A stretch of 64,000 nt of DNA from Aminobacter sp. J41 (lineage in GTDB: Bacteria > Pseudomonadota > Alphaproteobacteria > Rhizobiales > Rhizobiaceae): the NCBI RefSeq assembly GCF_000526635.1, contig NZ_JAGL01000002.1:124001-188000 (forward strand). The letters run 5' to 3'. Of this stretch, positions 1-8,885 are shown in pieces; position 1 is the stretch's first letter; each line of letters starts with the position of its first letter. The notes beneath the pieces were generated by a model that had not been told where the DNA came from, did no database searches, and saw nothing but the letters and a program-made list of their open reading frames with translations. Made by a program: the position numbers and the translations under genes.

Positions 1-909
1 CTTCTGGTCGAGCAGCGCCTTGGCGGTACGCTCGTAGGCCGGCACGATAAGCTTCGCATCAGGCGTATCGATCAGCTTCGCCACCTCGCCGATCATGCGG
101 ACCTGGTGGTTTTCGTCCTGGCCGCCATTGTCCATGACGATCTCGGCCGCCTCTTCAGGGTTCTCCATGGCGTACGCCCAGCCCTTCATCGAGGCGCGGA
201 CGAAACGGACCATCTTGTCCTTGAAGGCCTGGTCCTTGAGGTTCTCCTCCATGACGTAGAGGCCGTCCTCGAGCAGGTCGACGCCCATCTCCGTGTAGTT
301 GAAGACAATGAGATCCTCCGGCTTGAAGCCCGCGTCGATCACCTGCCAGTACTCGTTGTAGGTCATGACCGAAATGCAGTCGGCCTGCTTCTGGATCAGG
401 GGTTGCACGTCGAACGACTGCTTGAGCACGGTCACGCCGTCAGGCCCGCCCTCGGTCGGAATGCCGAGCGAGTTCATCCAGGCATAGAACGGATACTCGT
501 TGCCGAAGAACCAGACTCCGAGCGTGTGACCCTTAAAGTCGTCGGTGGTCTTGATCGGACCATCCTTCGGGCAGACGAGCTGCATGCCCGCCTTCTTGTA
601 CGGCTGCGCGATGTTGACGAGGTTGACCCCCTTGTCGCGCGCGGCGAGCGCTGCCGCCATCCAGGTCACGACGACATCAGCGCCGCCGCCGGCAATCACC
701 TGCTCCGGCGCGATGTCCGGGCCGCCCGGCTTGATGGTGACGTCGAGGTTCTCCTCATCGTAGAACCCCTTGTCCTTGGCAACGAGATAACCTGCGAACT
801 GCCCCTGCACGACCCACTTGAGCTGCAGGGTTACCGGATCAGCCGCCCAGGCATGCGCAGTGGCGAGGGAGAACGCCCCCGCCAGCATAGATACGATCAG
901 TTTCTTCAT
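1..909 (-). CDS. ABC transporter substrate-binding protein, NMT1/ThiY-like (3' end outside window)
   Basis: This is the periplasmic receptor of an ABC importer. The first 303 residues are visible and the stop lies outside the window. It begins with a Sec signal peptide (MKKLIVSMLAGAF, cleavage near AWA-AD). The mature part starts VTLQLKWVVQGQFAGYLVA, typical of the NMT1/THI5-like family that binds pyrimidine-like and other small heterocycles. An AGAGGG element about 9 nt before ATG supports the start. It is the last visible gene of a minus-strand run that also encodes two permeases, an ATPase and three pyrimidine-degrading enzymes. Uptake of uracil, thymine, dihydropyrimidines or a related ureide is therefore the likely role. 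The ligand is inferred from context only. Confidence 0.85.
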   Translation of the reverse strand, partial: MKKLIVSMLAGAFSLATAHAWAADPVTLQLKWVVQGQFAGYLVAKDKGFYDEENLDVTIKPGGPDIAPEQVIAGGGADVVVTWMAAALAARDKGVNLVNIAQPYKKAGMQLVCPKDGPIKTTDDFKGHTLGVWFFGNEYPFYAWMNSLGIPTEGGPDGVTVLKQSFDVQPLIQKQADCISVMTYNEYWQVIDAGFKPEDLIVFNYTEMGVDLLEDGLYVMEENLKDQAFKDKMVRFVRASMKGWAYAMENPEEAAEIVMDNGGQDENHQVRMIGEVAKLIDTPDAKLIVPAYERTAKALLDQK

Positions 910-932
910 TCTTCTTACCCTCTGGAGAACGT

Positions 933-2045
933 CTAACCACCGCGGATAGACGGATGCCAAAATGTGACTGCCCTTTCTGCGAGGGCTACCACTCCATAGA
1001 AGACGGAACCCGCGAGTGCTGCAACCGCGATTTCCGCCCACACCATGTCGACATTCATGCGTCCGACCTCGGTCGAGATGCGGAAGCCCATGCCGACCAC
1101 AGGCGTCCCGAAAAACTCGGCCACGATGGCGCCGATCAGCGCCAGCGTCGAATTGATCTTCAGAGCATTGAAGATGAATGGCATCGCCGCCGGAAGCCGC
1201 AGCTTCGCCAGCGTCTGCCAGTAGCCCGAAGCATAGGTGCGCATCAGGTCGCGCTCCATGTGCCCCGCAGCGGCGAGGCCCGTGACCGTATTAACGAGCA
1301 TCGGGAAGAAGGTCATGATGATTACCACCGCCGCCTTCGACTGCCAGTCGAAACCGAACCACATCACCATGATCGGCGCGATGCCGATGATCGGCAGCGC
1401 CGAGACGAGGTTGCCGATCGGCAGCAGGCCCCGCTGCATGAAGGTGAAGCGGTCGGCAACGATTGCCGCCAGGAACCCCGCCCCGCAGCCGACGCCATAG
1501 CCGAACAGCACGGCCTTGAAGATCGTCTGGTTGACGTCAGCCGCCAGGATCGGCAGCGAGTTTGCAAAGCGCGCGGCGACCGCGGATGGCGGCGGCAGCA
1601 GCACGAACGGGATGCCCGCCCCGCCCACAATCGCTTCCCACAGGATCAGCAGCCAGGCGCCGAACAAAAACGGAATGAAGAGGCGCAGGAGGATGTCGGT
1701 GCGCCTGTCCCTGGTCCGGATCGCCGATAGCACCGTCACCAACCGCCATGCGAGCAGCCAGGACGCAGCCAGCAGCAGCCAGAATGAAGGAGTTGCCCTA
1801 CCCGCGTGGTCCGTCAATGCCGAAAGCAGCAGCCAGACCGCCCCGTGCGCAGCAATGAACAGGACGGCAGAGACCGCAACCGTATTGCCAAGCGCTACAC
1901 CACCGACGGCACCCGCAACGAGCAGCAGGACGATCGGCCAGCTTGTCCCGCCTGCCCCGCTCGAAACGATAGGCAGGAACGCAAATGAGGTGACGACCAG
2001 AGCAAGCGCCAGAACGGACTGCCAGTTGCGCAGAAAGATGCTCAT
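933..2045 (-). CDS. ABC transporter permease with extended N-terminus
   Basis: Inner-membrane permease of the importer, 370 residues. The C-terminal half is a standard BPD_transp_1 domain with a recognisable EAA-type cytoplasmic loop around MRTYASGYWQTLAKLRLPAA, which contacts the ATPase. The N-terminal 110-120 residues are an extra hydrophobic block with several predicted membrane spans, so the protein is about 100 residues longer than its partner permease. Its ATG overlaps the stop of the upstream permease gene by 4 bp (ATGA), which implies translational coupling. Its partners are the second permease, the ATPase and the NMT1-like receptor. Confidence 0.88.
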   Translation of the reverse strand: MSIFLRNWQSVLALALVVTSFAFLPIVSSGAGGTSWPIVLLLVAGAVGGVALGNTVAVSAVLFIAAHGAVWLLLSALTDHAGRATPSFWLLLAASWLLAWRLVTVLSAIRTRDRRTDILLRLFIPFLFGAWLLILWEAIVGGAGIPFVLLPPPSAVAARFANSLPILAADVNQTIFKAVLFGYGVGCGAGFLAAIVADRFTFMQRGLLPIGNLVSALPIIGIAPIMVMWFGFDWQSKAAVVIIMTFFPMLVNTVTGLAAAGHMERDLMRTYASGYWQTLAKLRLPAAMPFIFNALKINSTLALIGAIVAEFFGTPVVGMGFRISTEVGRMNVDMVWAEIAVAALAGSVFYGVVALAERAVTFWHPSIRGG

Positions 2046-2923
2046 GCCGGTCGCCCTCCCATGCCGCGCTCAACGAGCCGGCCAACGAGTCCAACCGCTG
2101 CTACCAGCAGCGCCGCAACGATAGAGCCGGCGACAAGTGCCGAGAACATGTCGATGGTTTGGCTGTAGTAGGAGCCGTTGAGGAGCTTTGCGCCGATGCC
2201 TGCCACCGCGCCTGTCGGCAGCTCGCCGACGATGGCGCCGACGAGGCTCGCCGCCACCGCCACCTTCATCGAGGCGAACAGGAACGGCACCGACGCGGGC
2301 AGCCGAAGCTTCCAGAAGGTTTGCCAGCGGCTCGCATTGTAGGTGCGCATGAGATCGAGATGCAGCACGTCCGGCGAGCGCAGACCCTTCACCATGCCGA
2401 CGGCGACGGGGAAGAACGACAGGTAGGTCGAGATCAACGCCTTCGGAATCAGCCCGGTGATGCCGACCGCAGCCAGCACGACGATGATCATCGGTGCCAG
2501 TGCAAGGATCGGGATCGTCTGCGAGGTGATGATCCACGGCATCAGGCTTCGGTCCAGCGCCGTCACGTGGACGATGCCGACCGCGATCAGGATGCCGAGC
2601 AGCGTGCCGATGGCGAAGCCGGCCAACGTCGACGAGAGCGTGATGCCGGCGTGATAGACGAGGCTGCGGCTGGAGGTGACCTTCCGCAGGAAGGTGTTTT
2701 CAAAGAAGTTTTGCGCCACCTGATGCGGCGCCGGCAGCGTCGGCTTCGGCTGCGTCATCGTCCGCACGAAGAACTCGGAAAACGCCGGTGTTTCCCCCGC
2801 GCGCCGGTCGAGATCACGCTGGAACGGCGCATTCATTGCATAGGCTCCGGCATACCAGAGCGCGATGATCCCGAGCAGCAGGACGGTGACGGGCAGCAGC
2901 TTGTCTCGGAAGCGGTCGGTCAT
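2042..2923 (-). CDS. ABC transporter permease
   Basis: Second inner-membrane permease, 293 residues, BPD_transp_1 family. One membrane span near the N-terminus (LLPVTVLLLGIIALWYAGA) is followed by a periplasmic stretch and about five further spans. The EAA-type loop is visible as DLMRTYNASRWQTFWKLRLPAS and closely resembles that of the neighbouring permease, so the two probably form a heterodimer. It lies 39 bp downstream of the ATPase gene and overlaps the next permease gene by 4 bp. The family (TauC/SsuC/ThiX-like) imports small organic molecules. The link to pyrimidines rests on the operon. Confidence 0.88.
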   Translation of the reverse strand: MTDRFRDKLLPVTVLLLGIIALWYAGAYAMNAPFQRDLDRRAGETPAFSEFFVRTMTQPKPTLPAPHQVAQNFFENTFLRKVTSSRSLVYHAGITLSSTLAGFAIGTLLGILIAVGIVHVTALDRSLMPWIITSQTIPILALAPMIIVVLAAVGITGLIPKALISTYLSFFPVAVGMVKGLRSPDVLHLDLMRTYNASRWQTFWKLRLPASVPFLFASMKVAVAASLVGAIVGELPTGAVAGIGAKLLNGSYYSQTIDMFSALVAGSIVAALLVAAVGLVGRLVERGMGGRPA

Positions 2924-2962
2924 GGCACCAAACGCCTCCCTGACAGATCAAGAGACACCACC

Positions 2963-3754
2963 TCAATCCTCATAGCTGTGCCCTGCCCTGAGGCCGTCGC
3001 GGACGCGGGCGGCGATGGCCAGAAATTCCGGGGTCTCGCGAATGTCGAGCGGCCGCTCGCGCGGCAGGTCCGACTCGATCACGTCGGTCACGCGGCCGGG
3101 GCGCGGCGACATCACGACTATCTTGGTCGACAGGTAAACCGCCTCGGGGATCGAGTGCGTCACAAAACCGATCGTCTTTTCGGTTCGCGCCCAAAGCTTC
3201 AGCAGCTGCTCATTGAGATGGTCGCGCACGATCTCGTCGAGCGCACCGAATGGCTCGTCCATCAGGAGCAGGTCGGCATCGAAAGCAAGCGCACGCGCGA
3301 TCGACGCGCGCTGCTGCATGCCGCCCGAAAGCTGCCACGGATATTTCTTCTCAAAGCCAGTCAGGTTGACGAGTTCGAGCGTGCGATGGATGCGCTGTCC
3401 GATCTCCTCTTTCGAATAGCCCATGATCTCGAGCGGCAGCGCAACGTTGCGCTCGATGGTGCGCCACGGGAACAGTCCCGCCGCCTGAAAGACATAGCCG
3501 TAGGCACGCTGCTCGCGCGCCTCGCGCGGTGACCTGCCGTTGACGGTGATGGTGCCTGCGGTCGGCTGCTCCAGGTCAGCGATCACACGCAGGAACGTAG
3601 TCTTACCGCAGCCAGAGGGGCCGATGAACGAGACGAACTCGCCCTTGTTGATGGTCAGGTTGACGTTCGACAGGGCATGCACCTGCCCGTCGCCCGTATC
3701 GAAGGTAAGCCCCAGCCCCCTGGCTTCGACTACTGAGTTTTGCGATGCCGTCAT
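2963..3754 (-). CDS. ABC transporter ATP-binding protein
   Basis: Cytoplasmic ATPase of the importer, 263 residues, TauB/SsuB/ThiZ class. Walker A is GPSGCGKTT at about residues 45-53, the signature LSGGM at 142-146, and Walker B DLLLMDEP at 161-168. The Q-loop glutamine falls in VFQAAGLFPW, and the switch histidine in FVTHSIPEA. The length is normal. A strong GC-rich hairpin lies in the roughly 100 bp gap between this gene and the upstream dihydropyrimidinase gene, so transporter expression may be tuned separately from the enzymes. Confidence 0.92.
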   Translation of the reverse strand: MTASQNSVVEARGLGLTFDTGDGQVHALSNVNLTINKGEFVSFIGPSGCGKTTFLRVIADLEQPTAGTITVNGRSPREAREQRAYGYVFQAAGLFPWRTIERNVALPLEIMGYSKEEIGQRIHRTLELVNLTGFEKKYPWQLSGGMQQRASIARALAFDADLLLMDEPFGALDEIVRDHLNEQLLKLWARTEKTIGFVTHSIPEAVYLSTKIVVMSPRPGRVTDVIESDLPRERPLDIRETPEFLAIAARVRDGLRAGHSYED

Positions 3755-3779
3755 TCTCGATCCGTATTCAACTTGGCTG

Positions 3780-3802
3780 GACGGGGCCGGCCGGCCCTCG
3801 TC
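3780..3802 (-). other. Intercistronic GC-rich stem-loop
   Basis: A GGGCC/GGCCC-cored inverted repeat flanked by GACG/CGTC lies in the gap between the dihydropyrimidinase and ATPase genes. It has no following T-run, so it is more likely an mRNA stability or attenuation element than a full terminator. Confidence 0.4.
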
Positions 3803-3854
3803 TGGCGAAACGGCGCTTGCGCGCCGGCAGTCAGTCGGACGCGCGAGATGCGGC

Positions 3855-5306
3855 CTACACCCCGGAAGCCGGGATGCCCGAACGCTCCACCTTGCGAGGT
3901 GCTACGAGTTCCTTCCAGGTCGAGAGCGCCTTGTTGACGGCCATGTGCGGCTCGCGGGCCACGAACTTACCGTGGCCGGGCTTAGCGTCGACCTTGCCTT
4001 CCTCGACCACCAGTTCGCCACGGGTGAAGACGAAGCGCGGCAGGCCCTTCACCTCGATACCCTCGAAGACGTTGTAGTCGATCACCGACTGCTGGCTCTT
4101 CGACGAGATGACCTTCGAGCGGTTTGGATCCCAGACGATAATGTCGGCATCCGCCCCTTCAACAATCGCCCCTTTCTTCGGGTACATGTTGAGGATCTTG
4201 GCGATATTGGTCGAGGTGACGGCGACGAACTCGTTTGGCGTAAGGCGGCCGGTGTTGACGCCATAGGTCCAAAGGACCGGCAGGCGATCCTCGAGGCCGC
4301 CGGTGCCGTTCGGGATCTTGGTGAAGTCACCGACGCCGTAGCGCTTTTGCTCGGACGTGAACGAGCAGTGGTCGGTGGCCACGACCTGCAGCGAACCGGC
4401 GGCGAGGCCAGCCCACAGCGAATCCTGATGCTGCTTGTTGCGGAACGGCGGGCTCATCACGCGGCGCGCGGCATGATCCCAGTCCTTGTTGAAATACTCG
4501 CTGTCATCGAGCACGAGGTGCTGGATCAGCGGCTCGCCGAAGACGCGCATCCCTTTCTGGCGGGCTCGGCGGATCGCTTCATGCGCCTGCTCGCACGAGG
4601 TGTGCACGACATAGAGCGGAACGCCCGCCATGTCGGCGATCATGATGGCGCGGTTGGTCGCCTCGCCCTCGACTTCCGGCGGGCGCGAATAGGCATGCGC
4701 CTCGGGGCCGTTGTTGCCTTCCGAAAGCAGCTTCTGCGACAGCGCCGCGACGACGTCGCCGTTCTCGGCATGGACGAGCGGCAGCGCCCCGAGTTCTGCG
4801 CATCGCTGGAACGACGCGAGCATCTCGTCGTCGTTGACCATCAGCGAGCCCTTGTAGGCCATGAAATGCTTGAACGAGGTGATGCCGCGCTTCACCACTT
4901 CCGGCATCTCGTTGAAGACCTGTTCCCCCCACCAGGTGATAGCCATGTGGAAGGAGTAGTCCGAGCAGGCGCGCGTCGACTTGTTGTCCCACATGGTAAT
5001 CGCCTCGAGCAGCGACTGGCCGGGGGACGGCAGGCAGAAATCGACCACCATCGTCGTGCCACCCGAAAGCGCGGCACGCGTGCCGGTCTCGAAATCGTCG
5101 GCCGAATAGGTGCCCATGAACGGCATTTCGAGGTGCGTGTGCGGGTCGATGCCGCCCGGCATGATGTAGCAGCCGGTGGCGTCGTACTCGTGGTCGCCGT
5201 GCAGGTCGCCGCCGATCCCGACGATCACGCCGTCCTTGATCAGCACGTCGGCCTTCCAGGTGCGATCCGCGGTCACGACCGTGCCGTTCCTGATGACTTT
5301 GGTCAT
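3855..5306 (-). CDS. hydA: Dihydropyrimidinase (D-hydantoinase)
   Basis: Catalyses ring opening of dihydrouracil or dihydrothymine to the N-carbamoyl-beta-amino acid, step 2 of the reductive pyrimidine pathway. It is a cytoplasmic amidohydrolase of 483 residues, the usual length. Binuclear metal ligands are visible: His56 and His58 in PHTHLE, the carboxylated lysine Lys152 in MAYKGS, His179, His235 in VVHTS and Asp312 in ATDHCS. An AAGGGG element precedes the ATG. It follows the beta-ureidopropionase gene by about 70 bp and precedes the ABC importer. preTA and the aminotransferase nearby complete the pathway, which argues for the dihydropyrimidine substrate over hydantoins. Confidence 0.95.
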   Translation of the reverse strand: MTKVIRNGTVVTADRTWKADVLIKDGVIVGIGGDLHGDHEYDATGCYIMPGGIDPHTHLEMPFMGTYSADDFETGTRAALSGGTTMVVDFCLPSPGQSLLEAITMWDNKSTRACSDYSFHMAITWWGEQVFNEMPEVVKRGITSFKHFMAYKGSLMVNDDEMLASFQRCAELGALPLVHAENGDVVAALSQKLLSEGNNGPEAHAYSRPPEVEGEATNRAIMIADMAGVPLYVVHTSCEQAHEAIRRARQKGMRVFGEPLIQHLVLDDSEYFNKDWDHAARRVMSPPFRNKQHQDSLWAGLAAGSLQVVATDHCSFTSEQKRYGVGDFTKIPNGTGGLEDRLPVLWTYGVNTGRLTPNEFVAVTSTNIAKILNMYPKKGAIVEGADADIIVWDPNRSKVISSKSQQSVIDYNVFEGIEVKGLPRFVFTRGELVVEEGKVDAKPGHGKFVAREPHMAVNKALSTWKELVAPRKVERSGIPASGV

Positions 5307-5376
5307 ACTTCAGTTCCCCTTGTTTTCGAGCCGCTTCTGACGAGCAGCTTCAAAATCGGACTTTAAAGGATTCAGA

Positions 5377-6627
5377 TCAATCCACTATTTCCGCAGTCTC
5401 CACCACGGCGTGGAACAGGACGTCGGCGCCGGCCGCGGCCCATTCCTTTGAGATTTCCTCTGCCTCGTTGTGCGACAGGCCATCTACGCACGGGCACATG
5501 ACCATTGCGGTCGGCGCCACGCGGTTGATCCAGCAGGCGTCATGGCCTGCGCCCGAGACGATGTTGCGATGCGTGTAGCCGAGCCGATCAGCCGCCTTGC
5601 GGATTGCCTCCACACAACCCTGGTCGAAGGTGACCGGCTCAAAATGGCCGACCGGCTCGATGTCGAAGGAAATGTCCATCGCATCGCAAATCTGGGCGAT
5701 GCCGTGCTCGATGCGCGCGCGCATCTCGCCCAGCACCTCGGCATTGGGCGAGCGAATGTCGATGGTGAAGACCACCTTGCCGGGGATCACGTTGCGCGAG
5801 TTCGGATAGACTTCGACATGGCCGATCGCGCCAACCGCGTCCGGCTGGTAGTCCATCGCGACTTCGTGGACGAGCTCGGTGACGCGCGCCATTCCAAGGC
5901 CGGCATTGCGGCGCTTCGGCATCGGCGTCGAGCCGGTGTGCGCTTCCTTGCCAGTGAGGGTGACTTCCAGCCACCACAGGCCCTGGCCGTGCGTGACGAC
6001 GCCGATGTCGATGCCCTCGTCCTCCAGGATCGGACCCTGTTCGATATGCAGCTCGAAGAAGGCCTTCATCGGCCGGTTGCCGACTTCCTCGTCGCCCTTC
6101 CAGCCGATGCGCTCAAGCTCGTCGCCGAAGCGCTTTCCCTTGGCATCGACGCGGTCATAGGCCCAGTCAAGCTCATGAACGCCCGCGAAGACGCCCGAGG
6201 CCAGCATCGCGGGAGCAAAGCGCGTGCCCTCCTCGTTGGTCCAGTTGGTAACGACGATCGGATGTTTCGTCTTGATGCCGAGATCATTCAGCGAGCGGAC
6301 GACCTCAAGGCCGCCGAGCACGCCGAGGACACCGTCATACTTGCCGCCGGTGGGCTGGGTATCGAGATGGGAGCCGACATAGACCGGTGGCAGCGAGGGG
6401 TCCGTTCCCTCGCGGCGGGCGAACATGTTGCCCATCTTGTCGACGCCCATGGTCAGGCCCGCTTCATCGCACCACTTCTTGAAGAGGTGGCGGCCCTGCC
6501 CGTCCTCGTCGGTCAGCGTCTGGCGGTTGTTCCCGCCGGCAACGCCGGGCCCGATCCTGGCCATCTCCATGAGGGAATCCCACAGCCGGTCGGCATTGAT
6601 GCGCAGATTCTCGCCCGGTGCTGCCAT
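5377..6627 (-). CDS. Zn-dependent amidohydrolase, probable beta-ureidopropionase (N-carbamoyl-beta-alanine amidohydrolase)
   Basis: M20-family hydantoinase/carbamoylase amidase, 416 residues. It probably hydrolyses N-carbamoyl-beta-alanine to beta-alanine, CO2 and ammonia, step 3 of the pathway. Metal ligands are recognisable: His87 in GSHLDT, Asp98 in KYDGV, the Glu132-Glu133 pair in TNEEGTR, His194 in ELHIEQG and His386 in LSHNEAE. The dimerisation lid domain lies between the halves of the catalytic domain. The gene sits between the aminotransferase and dihydropyrimidinase genes, exactly where this step is needed. By sequence alone it could also be an L-carbamoylase or allantoate amidohydrolase. 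Context favours the pyrimidine role. Confidence 0.9.
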   Translation of the reverse strand: MAAPGENLRINADRLWDSLMEMARIGPGVAGGNNRQTLTDEDGQGRHLFKKWCDEAGLTMGVDKMGNMFARREGTDPSLPPVYVGSHLDTQPTGGKYDGVLGVLGGLEVVRSLNDLGIKTKHPIVVTNWTNEEGTRFAPAMLASGVFAGVHELDWAYDRVDAKGKRFGDELERIGWKGDEEVGNRPMKAFFELHIEQGPILEDEGIDIGVVTHGQGLWWLEVTLTGKEAHTGSTPMPKRRNAGLGMARVTELVHEVAMDYQPDAVGAIGHVEVYPNSRNVIPGKVVFTIDIRSPNAEVLGEMRARIEHGIAQICDAMDISFDIEPVGHFEPVTFDQGCVEAIRKAADRLGYTHRNIVSGAGHDACWINRVAPTAMVMCPCVDGLSHNEAEEISKEWAAAGADVLFHAVVETAEIVD

Positions 6628-6663
6628 CGGTCACAATACTCCCATTCATGTTCATCCGGAAGA

Positions 6664-6685
6664 GCCGGCGGTTCCCGTCGCCGGC
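6664..6685 (-). other. Intercistronic stem-loop
   Basis: A perfect 7-bp inverted repeat (GCCGGCG / CGCCGGC) with an 8-nt loop lies in the gap between the aminotransferase and ureidopropionase genes. No T-run follows, so it may act in mRNA processing rather than termination. Confidence 0.4.
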
Positions 6686-6702
6686 CCCTCCCAGATCGAC
6701 GG

Positions 6703-8031
6703 CTAGTCGATCTCTTTCAGAACGTCGCGGATGCACCCGACGATCTGGTCGATGTGCTCCTTCTCGACGATGAGCGGCGGCGACAGCGCGATGATGTCGC
6801 CGGTGGTGCGGATAAGCACGCCCTTCTCAAATGCTTTGAGGAAGGCCGTGAACGCGCGCTTGGTCGGCTGTCCTTCCAGCGGCTGCAGCTCGATCGCACC
6901 CACGAGACCGATGTTGCGGATATCGATCACATGGCGCGCATCCTTCAGCGAGTGCAGCGCCTCTTCAAAGTACGGCGCAAGCTCGGCACCACGCGTCAGC
7001 AGGCCCTCTTCTTTGTAGGTGTCCAGCGTCGCGATGCCGGCAGCCGATGCGATCGGATTGCCCGAATAGGTGTAGCCGTGGAAGAACTCGATCAGGTGCT
7101 CCGGACCGGTCATGAAGGCGTCGTGAATTTCCTTCTTCACGAACACCGCGCCCATTGGGATGACGCCGTTGGTGACGCCCTTCGCGGTGGTGATGATGTC
7201 CGGGGTAACGCCGAAATAGTCGGCCGCGAACGGCGTGCCGAGACGGCCGAAGCCGGTGATGACCTCGTCGAAGATCAGGAGGATGCCGTGCTTGGTGCAG
7301 ATGTCGCGCAGGCGCTGCAAGTAGCCCTTCGGCGGAATCAGGACGCCGGTCGAACCTGCCATCGGCTCGACGATGACGGCAGCGATGGTCGACGCATCAT
7401 GCAGGGCGACGATGCGCTCCAGCTCGTCGGCGAGCTCGGCGCCATGTTCCGGCACGCCGCGCGAGAACGCGTTCTTGGCCGGCAGATGCGTGTGCGGCAG
7501 ATGGTCGACGCCGCCGAGCAACGTGCCGAACATCTTGCGGTTGGTGACGATGCCACCGACGGAGATGCCGCCGAAATTGACGCCGTGGTAGCCGCGCTCG
7601 CGGCCGATCAGGCGGGTGCGGCTGCCATCGCCGCGGACGCGGTGATAGGCGAGCGCGATCTTGAGCGCCGTCTCGACCGATTCAGAACCCGAATTGGTGA
7701 AGAAGACATGGTCCATGCCTTCCGGAGCGATGTCGACCAGGCGGTTGGCCAGCTCGAACGCAAACGGATGCCCCATCTGGAACGCCGGCGCATAGTCGAG
7801 TTCGGCAGCCTGGCGCTGGATCGCCTCGGTGATCTTCGGACGGCAGTGACCCGCGTTGACGCACCAGAGGCCGGCGGTACCGTCGAGCACCTTGCGTCCG
7901 TCAGACGCAGTATAGTGCATGTCCTTCGCAGCAACCAGCATACGCGGCGCCTGCTTGAACTGCCGGTTTGCCGTAAACGGCATCCAGAATGCGCTGAGAT
8001 CGTTCGGCGCGACGTTGAGCCTGTTGGACAT
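6703..8031 (-). CDS. Omega-amino acid (beta-alanine):pyruvate aminotransferase
   Basis: PLP-dependent class III aminotransferase, 442 residues, predicted to convert beta-alanine (or 3-aminoisobutyrate from thymine) to the semialdehyde. The PLP lysine is Lys284 in TTAKGVTNG and the cofactor aspartate Asp255 in FDEVITGFGR. The start at 8031 (MSNRLNVAPND) is preferred over one 96 bp upstream because AAGGGG lies about 10 nt before it and the length then matches the family. It is the first gene of the minus-strand catabolic operon and is divergent from the RutR-like regulator. A RutR-type operator lies about 80-100 bp upstream. Confidence 0.92.
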   Translation of the reverse strand: MSNRLNVAPNDLSAFWMPFTANRQFKQAPRMLVAAKDMHYTASDGRKVLDGTAGLWCVNAGHCRPKITEAIQRQAAELDYAPAFQMGHPFAFELANRLVDIAPEGMDHVFFTNSGSESVETALKIALAYHRVRGDGSRTRLIGRERGYHGVNFGGISVGGIVTNRKMFGTLLGGVDHLPHTHLPAKNAFSRGVPEHGAELADELERIVALHDASTIAAVIVEPMAGSTGVLIPPKGYLQRLRDICTKHGILLIFDEVITGFGRLGTPFAADYFGVTPDIITTAKGVTNGVIPMGAVFVKKEIHDAFMTGPEHLIEFFHGYTYSGNPIASAAGIATLDTYKEEGLLTRGAELAPYFEEALHSLKDARHVIDIRNIGLVGAIELQPLEGQPTKRAFTAFLKAFEKGVLIRTTGDIIALSPPLIVEKEHIDQIVGCIRDVLKEID

Positions 8032-8110
8032 GACCAAGCTACCCCTTTTTGATTCCCACTCTTTACGGCCAACGCTTGGTTCTTCGGGCGCAGCTATGCT
8101 ACGCATTATT

Positions 8111-8128
8111 TTTGACCGATTGGACAAA
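8111..8128 (-). promoter_or_regulatory. RutR-type operator in the divergent promoter
   Basis: The 18-bp near-palindrome TTTGACCGATTGGACAAA has arms TTTGACC and TTTGTCC with one mismatch. It resembles the known RutR consensus TTGACCA-N2-TGGTCAA. It lies between the aminotransferase operon and the RutR-like gene, and a 13-bp block of it recurs upstream of preT. Binding is inferred. Confidence 0.7.
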
Positions 8129-8237
8129 CGTTAGCACCGCCATAAGGGCGGTCAAGCTATTACTAGCGCAATCGCGCATGACTCGAAGCGCTCCACAGGC
8201 GAGCGTAAAACTGGTCCAGCGGATTGGGCCAGATAGA

Positions 8238-8882
8238 ATGGAGAGGCGGTTGGAGACGGCAGCCCCAAAGCGGCGGACGCGCATACAGATCGAGAAGCGC
8301 GAAGCCATCCTCGAGGCCGCGCTCGACGTGTTTTCGCAGCATGGGTTCCGCGGCGCGACCATCGACCAGATCGCCGAAGCGGCCGGCATGTCGAAGCCCA
8401 ACCTGCTCTACTATTTCCGCTCCAAGGAGGAGATGCATGTCACGCTCATGCAGCGGCTGCTCGACACCTGGCTGGCCCCACTGCGCGAGCTGGACGATGA
8501 GGGCGACCCGATCAGCGAGTTGCGCGGCTACATCCGCCGCAAGCTGGAGATGGCGCGCGATTTCCCACGCGAGAGCCGGCTTTTTGCGAACGAGATCCTG
8601 CAGGGCGCGCCGCGCATCATGCCGATGATCGAGGGCGAGCTGAAGACGCTGGTCGACGAAAAGGCGCGCGTCATGAAGCGCTGGATGCGCGACGGCAAGA
8701 TCGCCACAGTCGATCCCTATCACCTCATCTTCGCAATCTGGGCAACGACCCAGCATTATGCGGACTTCGACGTACAGGTGCGCGCGGTGCTGGGGCCGGA
8801 TCGTGGCGGCGACGGCCGCTTCGACGACGCTGCCAGATTCCTCGAAAACCTGTTCCTGGAAGGGCTGCGCCCGCCACGCTGA
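8238..8882 (+). CDS. rutR: TetR-family pyrimidine-responsive regulator, RutR-like
   Basis: DNA-binding repressor of pyrimidine use, predicted to release DNA on binding uracil or thymine. The start at 8238 gives 214 residues, close to E. coli RutR (212). An earlier in-frame ATG at 8178 is possible. The TetR HTH spans roughly residues 20-66 (AILEAALDVFSQHGF...AGMSKPNLLYYF). The ligand domain keeps hallmark RutR segments such as LLDTWLAPL, ESRLFANEILQGAP, DEKARVM and WATTQHYADF. It is divergent from the aminotransferase operon with a RutR-type site between them, so autoregulation plus control of the catabolic operon is likely. Confidence 0.88.
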   Translation: MERRLETAAPKRRTRIQIEKREAILEAALDVFSQHGFRGATIDQIAEAAGMSKPNLLYYFRSKEEMHVTLMQRLLDTWLAPLRELDDEGDPISELRGYIRRKLEMARDFPRESRLFANEILQGAPRIMPMIEGELKTLVDEKARVMKRWMRDGKIATVDPYHLIFAIWATTQHYADFDVQVRAVLGPDRGGDGRFDDAARFLENLFLEGLRPPR

Positions 8883-8885
8883 GGC

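Noticed and set aside
2159-5366. Two long plus-strand frames (457 and 608 codons) opposite the permease, ATPase and dihydropyrimidinase genes
   Set aside because: No recognisable domain, no sensible ribosome-binding site, and complete overlap with conserved genes on the minus strand.
5470-8052. An 860-codon open frame on the plus strand opposite the amidohydrolase and aminotransferase genes
   Set aside because: It is antisense to two well-recognised enzymes, has no family motifs and is His/Arg/Asp-rich, as mirror frames of GC-rich genes are.
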